Notes: generated from the letters alone by a model not told the origin. Shown: positions 21,986 to 31,165, counted from the stretch's first letter. The stretch is DNA of 64,000 nt from Microbacterium elymi (GCF_021582895.2 NZ_CP091139.2:2480001-2544000); one strand, 5' to 3'. Numbers and translations: made by a program.

Positions 21986-22356
21986 GCTTCCACTGTAGGA
22001 AGGACCACCGACATCCAGACGAAGGCAAATCCCGGGTCAGCGGTGCTTTCTGTGGACAACTCCGCAGACTCGCCGCACAGCGGCACCTGTGGAGGAATCG
22101 CCGCCCGGGCGAGAGCCTCGGCGACGGGCACCCGGGTTGACGACGCGCACCGGTCTCCCTAGGGGAGGAAATGGTGAGGGCCGGTCGGAGAGGCTCCCGA
22201 CCGGCCCTTTTTCCCTTGCACCAAGAGTGTCCTGCAATCACATGTCGGCAGCTGCCACAGCAAAACAACTGCCTGGAATGACTATATAACGGGAAGATAA
22301 CGGAGCACCAGGGGTCGGCGTTATCTTTTCGTGATTCTTGGCAAACTCATCAACTC
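21986..22356. other. 371-bp intergenic region
   Basis: This is the longest gene-free stretch of the window. It lies between the DUF222-HNH start and the end of the metallo-hydrolase gene. The only clear structure is the terminator hairpin at 22178-22212. The segment just before it (about 22085-22175) has several short GC-rich stems, including CTCCCTAGGGGAG near 22155. The segment after it is more AT-rich and contains a TATAAC-like element near 22285. No convincing protein-coding frame is present. Confidence 0.5.
22178..22212 (+). terminator. strong Rho-independent terminator without an obvious upstream gene
   Basis: A perfect 11-bp stem (GGGCCGGTCGG paired with CCGACCGGCCC), an 8-base loop and five T residues form a textbook terminator in plus orientation. 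The nearest plus-strand gene ends 1.7 kb upstream, and the genes on both sides are on the minus strand. It could therefore end a short non-coding transcript starting near 22085-22100, or act as a transcriptional insulator. Confidence 0.75.
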
Positions 22357-23124
22357 TCACGCCCGCGCGGTCACGATGTCCTTCATGTGCGCGTGTGCTT
22401 CTTGCATCCCGGGGGCGTGCACCCGCGGATCATCGGATGCACCGCGCATCGCCATCTCCTCGATGTACCGGCGGTCTGCATCGAGCCTGGCGAGGGGGTC
22501 TCCGCCGACATGGCCGTGACCGGGCACGACGACCGTCGCCTGCGCTGCGAAAGGGGCGAGGCGATCGAGCGCGTCCAGGTACGCGGGAAGATCGTCGGGG
22601 TAGAACGGCAGAGGCAGCTCGACGTCACTGAGCATGTCGCCCGCCACCAGCACACCCTGTTCCGGGAGCCAGAGCGCGGTATGCCCGGGTGCGTGCCCAT
22701 CGTGGATGATCAGCTCGATCTCGACTCCATCGGGCACCGACTCCCGAGGGATGCTCCCGTCCACCCCACGAACGCGTCCCATCAATTCGACCAGGTGCGC
22801 GGGGAATCCGGGACCGAGCAAATCGATCAGCGCCTTCCTCTCGACCGCCGCAAGATCCGCTGTGGGCTCCGATGCCCAGCGCGGGGCTGCACCGAAACCC
22901 GGATGCCACAGCAGGTGGTCCTGGTGGGCGTGGGTGGCGAACCCGCCAATCACACGAAGACCTCGCTGCAGGATCTCGGCTGCGAGGGAATCGAGTTCAT
23001 CGGGCATCCAAGCGGGGTCGATGAGAAGCGCATCGGAACCCCCGACGAGCAGCGTCGAGTTCGTCGACATCCGCCGGCTCGTTGCGATCATCACTCCGGG
23101 GGCGACTTCGCGCAGTGTCGTCAT
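22357..23124 (-). CDS. metallo-beta-lactamase-fold hydrolase
   Basis: This is an intact 255-residue cytoplasmic enzyme. The metal-binding motif THAHQDHLLWH (HxHxDH) lies near residue 65. The second histidine is in DGHAPGHTALW, the bridging aspartate in VAGDMLSDVELP, and the final histidine in VPGHGHVGG. It starts MTTLREVAPGV. Such proteins cleave esters, thioesters or lactones; the substrate is not evident. No operon partner is seen, and the 247 bases upstream, before the YdeI gene, hold no recognisable feature. Confidence 0.8.
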   Translation of the reverse strand: MTTLREVAPGVMIATSRRMSTNSTLLVGGSDALLIDPAWMPDELDSLAAEILQRGLRVIGGFATHAHQDHLLWHPGFGAAPRWASEPTADLAAVERKALIDLLGPGFPAHLVELMGRVRGVDGSIPRESVPDGVEIELIIHDGHAPGHTALWLPEQGVLVAGDMLSDVELPLPFYPDDLPAYLDALDRLAPFAAQATVVVPGHGHVGGDPLARLDADRRYIEEMAMRGASDDPRVHAPGMQEAHAHMKDIVTARA

Positions 23125-23371
23125 ACGGGATCCTTCCTGGCCGACCGCACTCGCGAGAGTACCGCGATGGCTGCGGCGACCGCGAACCGCCGGAATCGGC
23201 CGGCTCGAGGCTGCGCGTCTCCCATCGCTCCAGTATCGCGTCTGGCGCAACCCCCTCCGGACGGCGCGGCAAGCGACGGATCCATGAGAAGCCGGCCGTC
23301 GGCCATGTCGTCGCGTGCGAGCCGTGGCTGCAGGCGGAGGCGACGTCGGAGGCCGCTGGCAGACTGGCCCC

Positions 23372-24046
23372 ATGGACGCGAGCATCGGCACGCCGGGCGG
23401 CACGCCCGAACGCCCCGCCGTCTTCTTCTCCGGTCCGGACGAGTTCCGTTCCTGGCTTGAGGTGCACCACGCCACCGCGACCGAACTGTGGATGGGGCTG
23501 TACAAGAAGCACGTGCCCGACCGCGGCCTCACCTGGGAGCAGGCGGTCCCCGAGGCGCTCTGCTTCGGCTGGATCGACTCGGTCTCGCAGCGCATCGACG
23601 ACGACGCCCGCCGCCAGCGCTGGACGCCGCGCAAACCCGCCGGCAACTGGTCGAGCGTGAACATCGCCCTGGTCGAGCGGCTCACGGCCGAGGGGCGGAT
23701 GCACCCGGCCGGCATGGCGGCATTCGAACGGCGACGGGCCGACCGCTCGGGTGTCTACTCGCACGAGCGGCCGGCGCAGGAGCTTCCGCCGTCGGCTCAG
23801 GCGCTGTTGGCAGCGGATGCCGCGGCCTGGGCATTCTGGGAGCACGCGACCCCCACCTACCGTCGGCAGGCCGTCCACTGGGTGCTCTCGGCCAAGCAGG
23901 AGGCCACGCGCGATCGACGGCTCAGCCAGCTCATCGACGACAGTGCGGCCGGACGGCTGATGCCCTTCCAGCGCTACGGCCAGACGCCGAAGTGGGTCGA
24001 AGGCGCTGCGGCGGCCGCGCGCGCGGCATCCGCCGACGCTCGGTGA
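23372..24046 (+). CDS. YdeI/OmpD-associated family protein
   Basis: This is a 224-residue cytoplasmic protein recognisable from LWMGLYKKH, ALCFGWIDSVSQRID and WTPRKPAGNWSSVN, then YGQTPKWVEG near the C-terminus. Family members are linked to bacteriocin or antimicrobial-peptide tolerance in some reports, but a reaction is not established. It ends 10 bases from the convergent HAD gene. A second, shorter homologue lies at 44077-44656. Confidence 0.8.
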   Translation: MDASIGTPGGTPERPAVFFSGPDEFRSWLEVHHATATELWMGLYKKHVPDRGLTWEQAVPEALCFGWIDSVSQRIDDDARRQRWTPRKPAGNWSSVNIALVERLTAEGRMHPAGMAAFERRRADRSGVYSHERPAQELPPSAQALLAADAAAWAFWEHATPTYRRQAVHWVLSAKQEATRDRRLSQLIDDSAAGRLMPFQRYGQTPKWVEGAAAAARAASADAR

Positions 24047-24056
24047 GCCCAGCCGC

Positions 24057-24868
24057 TCAGCCCAGGCAAGCCCTCGATCACGGTGAGCACCCCGGCATCC
24101 GCGTTCGACGGCGCCCGGAAGCGAGCGGCGGCGGCCACGTCGGGGTGCGCGTCGGCCATCGCGTACGACCAGTCGGCCGCCTGCAGCATCGGGAGGTCGT
24201 TGAGGTAGTCGCCGAACGCCGCCGTCTGCGCCGCCGTCACCCCGAGCGAGTGCTGCAGGCTGCGCAGGGCGACGCCCTTGTCGACGCCGATGTTCATGAT
24301 GTCGACCCAGTGCTGGCCCGACACGACCACCTGGTGCGTCGCGCGCAGGTCATCCAGCTCGACCGCCGTGTGCGCCTCGCCGCCGTCGAAGTCGAAGATC
24401 GCGATCTTGATCGGGATCTCGTCGATCGCCGTGAGGTCGTCGACGATCTCGAGCCGCGCGTAGTACTTGTCCGCTTCGGCCAGGAACGCCGGGTCGGTGT
24501 TCTCGACGTAGGCGGAGCGCTTGCCGCACAGCACGACACCGGCGTGCAGCGCGCCGAGGGCGACCAGGGTGCGCATCCGATCCACGAACGGGGCGGTGAA
24601 GCCCTCGTCCAGCGCATCCGAGCTCACCTCCTCCTCGCCGCGGACGACGAACGCGCCGTTCTCGGCGATGTAGTCCAGCTCGACCTCGACGTGGCCGAAC
24701 ATGCGCTCCGAGCGTGGCCAGCTGACGTCCGCTCGCGGGCGCGAACGCGATCCCGCGCGCGTGCAGCCGGTCCAGCAGGGGCCACAGCGCGTCCGGGATC
24801 CTCCCCTCGGGGGTCAGCAGCGTCCCGTCCATGTCGACGGCGATGAGGCGGATGTCGGGTGGGGTCAC
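24057..24868 (-). CDS. HAD-superfamily Cof-type phosphatase
   Basis: This is a sugar-phosphatase-like HAD hydrolase of about 270 residues. Motif I is VDMDGTLL at the N-terminus, a Cof-type cap follows, and motif IV is FGDYLNDLPML. The start is a GTG at 24868. One extra base lies at about 24711 (between GRQLATL and ERMFGHV). Another at about 24067 (GCAAGC for GCAGC) gives the true ending VIEGCLG and a stop at 24057-24059. Without it, the frame would run into the YdeI gene. Confidence 0.8.
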
Positions 24869-24911
24869 CGTTCCATCCTCCCAGGGCGCCGGCGGCCGGC
24901 TCACCGGCGAC

Positions 24912-25515
24912 TCACGCCAGCAGTCCGGTGATCACCGCATCGACCGTGCGCTCGGCGGCGGCCCAGACATCCGCCGCCGGCAGCGCGCGCAGCGGACCGT
25001 GCAGGGCCAGGCGCGCGAACCCGTGCACGGCCGACCAGCACGGCCACTCCGCCCCGGATCGTTCATCGGCGGGCAGCGCGCCCTCGTCGACGAGCGCATC
25101 CAGGGCGGTCACCAGCGCGGCCAGCGGTGCCGGCAGCGGGGCGGCATCGGCGCTGTCCGGCCGCGCCTCGATGGTGGAGAACGCCGCCTCGAACCAGCCC
25201 GGCTCGCGCAAGCGCGAACGCGATGTAGCCCAGACCGACAGCGCGCAGGCGGCCTGTGGCATCGGGGGCGGATGCCTGGAACGACCGCATCCGCTGCGCC
25301 ATGTCGTCCTGGATCCTGGTCGCGACCGCCGCCAGCAGTGCGTCGCGGTCGGCGAAGTGGCGATACGCGGCGCTGGGCGAGACCCCGACGCGGCGGGTGA
25401 CATCCCGCAGGGCGAGGGCGTCCGGCCCGCCGGCGCGGGTCAGCTCCAGGCCGGCCTCGATCAGCGCCTGGCGCAGATCGCCGTGATGGTAAGTGGCGCG
25501 CGACAGCTCCGGCAT
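24912..25515 (-). CDS. TetR-family transcriptional regulator
   Basis: This is a regulator of about 200 residues with an N-terminal helix-turn-helix: HGDLRQALIEAGLELTR, then VGVSPSAAYRHFADRDALL. The C-terminal ligand domain has WPCWSAVHGFARL. One extra base at about 25207 (GCTTGC for GCTGC) should be removed to give IAFALREPGWFEAAF. It is divergent from the DUF899 gene, and the palindrome between them at 25552-25574 is the probable operator. Confidence 0.85.
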
Positions 25516-25551
25516 CCGATCCTTCCCGATGCGGGGTTGACCTCCGCCTCT

Positions 25552-25574
25552 CTATGTTTACACTGTAAACATAG
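25552..25574. promoter_or_regulatory. TetR operator, palindrome CTATGTTTA-N5-TAAACATAG
   Basis: A perfect inverted repeat with 9-bp arms lies 36 bases upstream of the TetR start and 46 bases upstream of the divergent DUF899 start. Its AT-rich arms and central position between the two genes are typical of a TetR-controlled divergent promoter. Confidence 0.75.
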
Positions 25575-25620
25575 CAGTTCGCCACCGGGCGGCCTGCGCC
25601 GCACACTCGTCGGAGGTCTC

Positions 25621-26304
25621 ATGAGCATCGCATTGCCGCCCGTCGTCGATCAGGCGACCTGGGCCCGGGAATTGGCCGCACTGCGCGTGCGCGAGAAGGC
25701 CGCGACCCGCGAACTCGACGCGATCGCGGCACAGCGACGCCGGATGCCGATGGTCCGGCTGCCGGAGTACACGCTCGTCGGCCAGGACGGCCCGGTCCGC
25801 CTCGTCGACATGTTCGAGGGCCGCTCGCAGCTGATCACCTACCACCACATGTGGTATGCCGGAGCCGAGTGGCAGTGCTCGGGTTGCACCGGATTCACCA
25901 GCCAATTCACCCGGCTCGAGTTCCTGGAATCGTACGATGCGCGCTTCGTGATCGTCACCCAGGGGACGATCGACGAGGCGTTGGCCTACCGAGAGAAGGT
26001 CGGCAATCGGATGACGTGGTACTCCACCGCCGACAGTGCGTTCGGTGCGGACATGGATGCCCCGCCCGACGGCGGCTTCGCGGTCAACGTGTTCCTCCGC
26101 GACGGCGACGACGTGTACCGTACCTGGCATACGACCGGGCGGGGGACGGAGCAGCTTACGCATACGTTCGCGCTCGTCGACGTGCTGCCGTGGGGTCGCC
26201 AGGAGGAATGGCAGGACGTGCCGGAGGGCTGGCCACAGCATCCGACCTACTCGGGCTGGAACGGTTCCGAGGAGATCGCCGCGGCGTATGGGGCCGGCGG
26301 ATAA
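25621..26304 (+). CDS. DUF899 family (thioredoxin-like) protein
   Basis: This is an intact 227-residue protein. The segments PEYTLVGQDGPVRLVDMF, YHHMWYAGAEWQCSGCTGF and TWYSTADSAFGADM are typical of DUF899, a thioredoxin-fold family. The CSGC pair resembles a redox-active site. The C-terminus has PQHPTYSGWNGSEE. It is the only gene divergent from the TetR regulator, so it is probably its main target. Its biochemical role is not established. Confidence 0.8.
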   Translation: MSIALPPVVDQATWARELAALRVREKAATRELDAIAAQRRRMPMVRLPEYTLVGQDGPVRLVDMFEGRSQLITYHHMWYAGAEWQCSGCTGFTSQFTRLEFLESYDARFVIVTQGTIDEALAYREKVGNRMTWYSTADSAFGADMDAPPDGGFAVNVFLRDGDDVYRTWHTTGRGTEQLTHTFALVDVLPWGRQEEWQDVPEGWPQHPTYSGWNGSEEIAAAYGAGG

Positions 26305-26393
26305 GCGCGACCCGGCATCCTCGCATCGATGAGAACTCCCTCATCGCGGCATCCCTGGTCGGGTCCTCCGATCGGCGGTATCGTTTCCCGGGT

Positions 26394-26417
26394 AATTGGT
26401 TAGGACGCCTTCCAATT
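26394..26417. promoter_or_regulatory. inverted repeat upstream of the sugar ABC operon
   Basis: AATTGG at 26394-26399 and CCAATT at 26412-26417 form an inverted repeat with a 12-base spacer. The arms continue imperfectly (GGT on the left, GACC on the right). It ends 23 bases before the binding-protein start, where a repressor would block transcription. No LacI or similar regulator is encoded nearby, so the binding protein is unknown. Confidence 0.45.
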
Positions 26418-26440
26418 GACCTTCGAGAGCGAGGATCTCA

Positions 26441-27680
26441 ATGAAGACATCTCTCCGGTGGATGGCCGTGGCCGCGACCGCGGGCGCTGCCGCGGCCGCC
26501 CTCACAGGCTGCGGCTTCGGCGGCGGCAACGGGAATGCGAGCGGATCCAGCCAGACGCTCACCCTCATGGTCGCGAGCTACTCGGACAACACCAAGGCCG
26601 AGTGGGAGCAGATCATCAAGGACTTCGAGGCGAAGAACACGGGGCTCACCGTCACGCTCGACGTCGAGTCGTGGAACGACATCAACAACGTCATCAAGAC
26701 GCGGATCCAGGCCGGCAAGCAGCCCGACATCCTGAACATCGACGCGTTCGCCGGCTTCGCCTCGGACGACCTGCTCTACCCGGCCAAGGACATCGTCTCG
26801 CCGGCCACCCTCGCCGACTTCCAGCCGTCGTTCGTCCAGAACGCGTCGATGAACGGCACCCAGTACGGCCTGCCGTTCATCGCATCGGCTCGCGCGCTGT
26901 TCTACAACAAGGACCTGTTCGCCAAGGCCGGGATCAGCGCTCCCCCAAGACCTGGGCCGAGATGGAGGCGGCCGCCGCCAAGCTGAAGAAGTCCGGGGTC
27001 ACCCCGTACGGGATGCCGCTGGGCAGCGAGGAGGCCCAGGCCGAGACCGCGATCTGGTTCTACGGCGGAGGCGGCGGCTACGGCGACGCGTCCACGCTCA
27101 CCATCGACAGCCCCGAGAACGTCGCCGCGGCCACCGAGATGCAGAAGTTCATCACGAAGGGCTGGACGCAGGCCAATCCCGGTTCGACCGACCGCACTCC
27201 GCTGCTGAACGTGTTCATGCAGGGCAAGATCGGCATGCAGGTGGGGCTGCCGCCGATCGTCGGCCAGATCAAGGACAAGAACCCGGCTCTGAAGTACGCG
27301 ATCGCCCCGATCCCGACGAAGGACGGCTCGGCGTTCACCCTCGGCGTGGCCGACCACCTGATGGCGTTCAAGAACAAGACCGACAAGAAGGCGGCCATCA
27401 CCAAGTTCCTGGACTACTTCTACTCGGCCGATGTGTACACGAAGTGGGTCACCGCCGAGGGCTTCCTGCCGACCACGAAGTCCGGTGCCGAGAAGATGGC
27501 CTCGAACGAGGAGCTCAAGCCGTTCCTCGATCTGCTGCCGGCCGCCAAGTTCTACCCGTCGACGAACCCGCACTGGTCGGCAGCCCAGGGTGCGATCCAG
27601 GCGCAGATCGGCAGCTTGGCCAGGGCACGAAGCCGGCCGACCTCCTGAAGTCGATCCAGGCCAAGGCCGACGGGCAGTGA
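26441..27680 (+). CDS. carbohydrate ABC transporter substrate-binding lipoprotein
   Basis: This is a family-1 extracellular binding protein of about 413 residues. The lipoprotein signal ends in the lipobox LTGC. The lobes carry KPDILNIDAF-like and KTWAEMEAAAAKLKKSGVTP segments typical of sugar-binding proteins. Two bases are missing. At about 26945, GCTGC is read as GCTC before a C run, and correction gives ISAAPKTWAEM. Near 27615, correction gives QLGQGTKPADLLKS. It is the first gene of a sugar uptake operon that lacks its own ATPase, as is common in actinobacteria that use a shared MsiK-type ATPase. Confidence 0.85.
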
Positions 27681-27690
27681 CGCACCCGCG

Positions 27691-28653
27691 ATGACCGGCC
27701 TCGCGACGACCGCGGCGCCGGGCACGGCCACCGGCCGCACCCGCCGCCGCGGCCCCGCCCGCCCGCCCCGCACCGGCGGTGCCGCCGACCTCTGGCACGC
27801 GGTCCCCTGGACCGCTCCGGCGCTGATCCTCATCTTCGGGATCGTGCTGTTCCCGGCCGGGTACATGGCCTACAACTCCACCCGGAGGATCTCGGTCGCC
27901 GGCGTCGACCACGGCCCGGTCGGGTTCTCGAACTATCTGGCCGTCCTGTCGCGGCCCGAACTCGCCCGCATCCTGCTGAACTCGCTGGTGTGGGTGGCGG
28001 CGGTGGTGATCCTCACCGTGGTGGTCTCGCTCGCCCTCGCGCAGTTCCTGAACAAGAACTTCCCCGGGCGCCGCTGGGTGCGCATGGCCATCATCGTCCC
28101 CTGGGCCTCCAGCGTGGTGATGACCACCACGGTCTTCGTCTACGGGCTCGACCCGTTCTACGGGATCATCAACCGATTCCTGGTCGACGTGCACATCCTC
28201 GCCCAGCCGTTCGGGTTCACGAAGGAGCCGCTGCCGGCATTCCTCTCGTCGATCGGCATCGCGGTGTTCGTGTCGCTGCCGTTCACCACCTACACGCTGC
28301 TGGCCGGGCACGCCGCGATCCCCGACGACATGATGGAGGCCGCTCGGGTGGACGGGGCGGGGCCGGTGCGCGCCTACTTCGGCGTGACCCTGCCGAACCT
28401 GCGCAATGCGATCGCCCTGGCGAGCCTGATCAACATCATCAACGTGTTCAACTCGCTGCCGATCCTCAAGCTCATGACCGGATCGATTCCCGGCTATCAG
28501 GCCGACACGACGACGACCTACATGTTCAAGCTGCTGCAGAACGAGCAGCGCATCGACCTGTCCAGCGCGCTCGGCGTGATCAACTTCTTCATCGTGCTGG
28601 TCGTCGTCGCCCTCTACCTGTGGATCGTCAAGCCGATGAAGGACGTGTCATGA
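27691..28653 (+). CDS. carbohydrate ABC transporter permease (MalF/UgpA type)
   Basis: This is an intact 320-residue permease with six helices and the EAA loop AAIPDDMMEAARVDGAGPVRAYFGVTLP. It starts 10 bases after the binding-protein stop. The long Arg-rich N-terminal cytoplasmic stretch (TRRRGPARPPR) is typical of this type. The stop overlaps the next permease start (ATGA). Confidence 0.85.
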   Translation: MTGLATTAAPGTATGRTRRRGPARPPRTGGAADLWHAVPWTAPALILIFGIVLFPAGYMAYNSTRRISVAGVDHGPVGFSNYLAVLSRPELARILLNSLVWVAAVVILTVVVSLALAQFLNKNFPGRRWVRMAIIVPWASSVVMTTTVFVYGLDPFYGIINRFLVDVHILAQPFGFTKEPLPAFLSSIGIAVFVSLPFTTYTLLAGHAAIPDDMMEAARVDGAGPVRAYFGVTLPNLRNAIALASLINIINVFNSLPILKLMTGSIPGYQADTTTTYMFKLLQNEQRIDLSSALGVINFFIVLVVVALYLWIVKPMKDVS

Positions 28654-29540
28654 CCGGCACCCGCGCCCTCGTCGTTCCCGCTCACCGCCGCCGTCACGCG
28701 CGGGTGTGGGATGCCTCGCCCGCCCGGATCGCCGGACGCACGATCGCGGGGATCGTGATCGCCGTCGTCTTCCTGATCCCGTACCTGATCATGCTGGTCG
28801 GCTCGTTCAAGAGCCGGAACAACATCCTCGCCGTCCCGCCCACCTACCTGCCGACCACCTGGCATCCCGAGAACTACCTCACGATGTGGTCGACGCCGGA
28901 GACGCCCTGCCGCTGAACACGATCTCCACGATCGTGATCTCGGTGTTCGCCACCGCGCTGGTGCTGGTCGTGTGCGTGCCGGCGGCCTATTACACGGCCC
29001 GATTCCGCTTCCCCGGCCGCGGGGTCTTCCTCTTCCTCGTGATCGTCACCCAGATGCTGCAAGCCGACCGTGCTGGCCACCGGGCTGTTCAAGGAGATGG
29101 TCGCCCTCGGGATCAACGACACCTGGCTGGCGATGATCCTGATCAACGCGGCCTTCAACCTGGCGTTCGCGATCTGGATCATGCACAACTTCTTCGCCGG
29201 AGTGCCCCGCGAGGTGGACGAGGCCGCCCAGCTGGACGGCGCCGGCAAGTGGTCGGTGCTGTTCCGGGTGCAGCTGCCGCTGGTCTGGCCGGGCATCGTC
29301 ACGGCGATCGTGTACACGTTCGTCGCATCGTGGAACGAGTTCGCGGCATCCCTGGTGATCCTGTCCACCGACGCCAACCAGCCCCTGTCGGTGGCGCTGA
29401 CGAAGTTCGTCGGCCAGTACGACGCCGCCTGGCAGTACGTGTTCGGCGTCTCGATCGTGGCCATCGTGCCGGTCGTGATCCTGTTCATGCTGATCGAACG
29501 ACGGCTGGTGGGCGGACTGACCGCCGGCAGCGTCAAGTGA
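28650..29540 (+). CDS. carbohydrate ABC transporter permease (MalG/UgpE type)
   Basis: This is the second six-helix permease, of about 296 residues. It has the EAA loop GVPREVDEAAQLDGAGKWSVLFRVQLP and the usual C-terminus GGLTAGSVK. A base is missing at about 28908 (CTGC for GCTGC), between PETP and LPLNTIST. An extra base at about 29058 (GCAAGC for GCAGC) restores TQMLQPTVLATGLF. The two cancel in net length. Its last 27 bases before the stop are repeated exactly inside the TetR gene at 31033-31059. Confidence 0.85.
29511..29537 (+). repeat. 27-bp exact direct repeat, copy 1
   Basis: This is the last coding stretch of the permease gene, encoding GGLTAGSVK. The same 27 bases occur at 31033-31059. 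Copy 1 is the expected family C-terminus, so it is probably the source. Confidence 0.85.
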
Positions 29541-29601
29541 CCGCTGACTGAGGCCACGGCGCCGGGCCTTGCGCTTGGCGCACGGGTGCTTGACGGCGTC
29601 G

Positions 29602-29643
29602 GAATACAGTCGTATTCTAAATTCTGAGAATACGAATGTATTC
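29602..29643. promoter_or_regulatory. two tandem operators GAATAC-N4-GTATTC
   Basis: Two perfect inverted repeats of the same design (29602-29617 and 29628-29643; spacers AGTC and GAAT) are centred 26 bases apart. The second ends 14 bases before the CPBP start codon and overlaps its upstream region. The TetR gene directly downstream of the CPBP gene is the probable binding protein. These sites are AT-rich islands in a GC-rich region. Confidence 0.75.
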
Positions 29644-29657
29644 ACCTGGAGGACGTT

Positions 29658-30414
29658 ATGACCGACACCCGCGATGACCGAGCGCCCGCCGTCTGGGCAC
29701 TCCGCTTCCGCTGGCCGGTGGCGATCGGGTTCGCGCTGGTGCCCGTCATCCTCACCGCCGTCGCGTCCGCCATGGCGCAAGCTCATGCACGCGAGCGAGG
29801 CGGTCTCGGCGCTCGTGATCGCAGCCGGCGCCGCCATCTCTGCGGCTGTCGGACTGGCGATCATGCTCCGGTCGCGGCCCACCGCACGCCGGTATGGCTT
29901 TCGGGTGCCGGCCGATGCGGCAGCGGTCTGGTGGTTCGTGCCACTGCCCGTCACCATCGTGGCGGCCGCCGCGACGCAGGGCTTCCACGTGCCGTGGCCG
30001 ACGGCGGCATCCTATGCGGTGCTGACGATCGCCGTGGCGGTGAACGAGGAGGTGTGGTTCCGCGGTATCGTCCTCGCCGTCCTGCGCGGCGCGGGGGTAC
30101 GGGTCGCGGTGATCGGCAGCTCGACACTGTTCGGCGTGCCGCACCTGGCGAACCTGGCCGGCGGCGAGGACGTGTTCGCGGCCGCACTGCAGCTTGTGTT
30201 CGCCGTGCTGTTCGGGCTCGTCGCGGCCGAACTGGTCGTGCTCACCGGCAGCCTGTGGCCGGCCATCGCTTGGCATGCGGCGTGGGACTTCGTGAACTAC
30301 CTGGGCGGGAACGCGATCTCCGGCGCCGCACTGGCCGGTACCGGGGTGGCTTGTGCGGCCATGCTGGTCTACGCCATCGCACTGTGGCGCCGCACGATGC
30401 GGACCCCGGCGTGA
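29658..30414 (+). CDS. CPBP-family intramembrane metalloprotease
   Basis: This is a membrane protein of about 251 residues with several helices. The Abi/CPBP motifs are visible: NEEVWFRG (EExxxR) near residue 130, LFGVPHLANL with the metal-binding His, and WHAAWDFVNYLGG with the second His near the C-terminus. One extra base at about 29778 (GCAAGC for GCAGC) should be removed to give SAMAQLMHASEAV. GGAGG lies 5 bases before the ATG. It is probably co-regulated with, and repressed by, the TetR gene 40 bases downstream. The substrate is unknown. Confidence 0.85.
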
Positions 30415-30456
30415 TCGCCCGTTCCGTTCGCCCGGCGGACCCGTAGCCTGATGGTC

Positions 30457-31074
30457 ATGGAACTGACGGTCCGGCAGGAGGAACTCGCCGACGCGGCCCT
30501 GCGGATCATCGCCCGCGACGGCCTGGCCGCGGCATCCTTCCGGGCGGTCGCCGCAGAGGCGGGCTGGTCGCTCGGGGCGGTGCAGAAGGCATTCCCCGCG
30601 AAGGATCGGATGCTGGCGGGAGCCTTCGCGCGACTGCGTGCGCGCGCCGCGCCCCTGCCGCCGGGCGAGCCGGGACGGCCGACGCTTGGGGGCTGGCTCG
30701 TGGCTCTGCTGCTGGGCATTCTCCCGCTCGACGAGCAGCGCATCGCGGCGCAGAGGCAGGGTGACGCCTTCGCGCAGCGCGCCCTCGTCGATCCCGAGAT
30801 CGCCGCCGCGATCGCCGAGAGCGACGACCACGTGCGCGCACTGCTCACCTCGCTCGTCGCACGCGCGCGGTCCGAGGGCGAGGTGCCATCCAATATCGAT
30901 CCGGAGACCGTCGCGTGGGCGGCGCTCGCGCTTGCGCAGGGGCTGGCCGCACAGCTGCTCTACCGGCAGGAGCCGGAGGAGAAGGTCCGCGAGCGCCTCG
31001 AGGGCACGATCGCGGCGCTCCTGGGCACCGACGGCGGACTGACCGCCGGCAGCGTCAAGGAGCCCGCACCGTAG
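30457..31074 (+). CDS. TetR-family transcriptional regulator with a duplicated C-terminal tail
   Basis: This is a regulator of about 205 residues with an N-terminal helix-turn-helix: QEELADAALRIIARDGLAAASF, then GWSLGAVQKAFPAKDRML. The C-terminus reads LGTDGGLTAGSVKEPAP. The GGLTAGSVK part is encoded by 27 bases identical to the end of the sugar permease gene 1.5 kb upstream, so this tail is probably not ancestral. A start at 30451 is also possible. GCTTGC near 30930 is in frame and genuine here. Confidence 0.85.
   Translation: MELTVRQEELADAALRIIARDGLAAASFRAVAAEAGWSLGAVQKAFPAKDRMLAGAFARLRARAAPLPPGEPGRPTLGGWLVALLLGILPLDEQRIAAQRQGDAFAQRALVDPEIAAAIAESDDHVRALLTSLVARARSEGEVPSNIDPETVAWAALALAQGLAAQLLYRQEPEEKVRERLEGTIAALLGTDGGLTAGSVKEPAP
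31033..31059 (+). repeat. 27-bp exact direct repeat, copy 2
   Basis: This copy lies near the 3' end of the TetR gene and is identical over 27 bases to 29511-29537. Flanking bases differ on both sides. In copy 2 the reading frame continues into EPAP and stops 15 bases later. Confidence 0.85.
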
Positions 31075-31165
31075 GCTGTGGCCGTGTCCACGCCGCAGAG
31101 TCGGGTGCGCGAGCTCGCGCGCCAGCAGCCGCCCCGGGTGCCCTGCGCGGGGCCAGGATGGACTC

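Noticed and set aside
30925..30940. GCTTGC in the TetR gene as another frame error.
   Set aside because: The reading frame is continuous through it (ALALAQGL), so this occurrence is genuine. GCTTGC by itself is not proof of an error.
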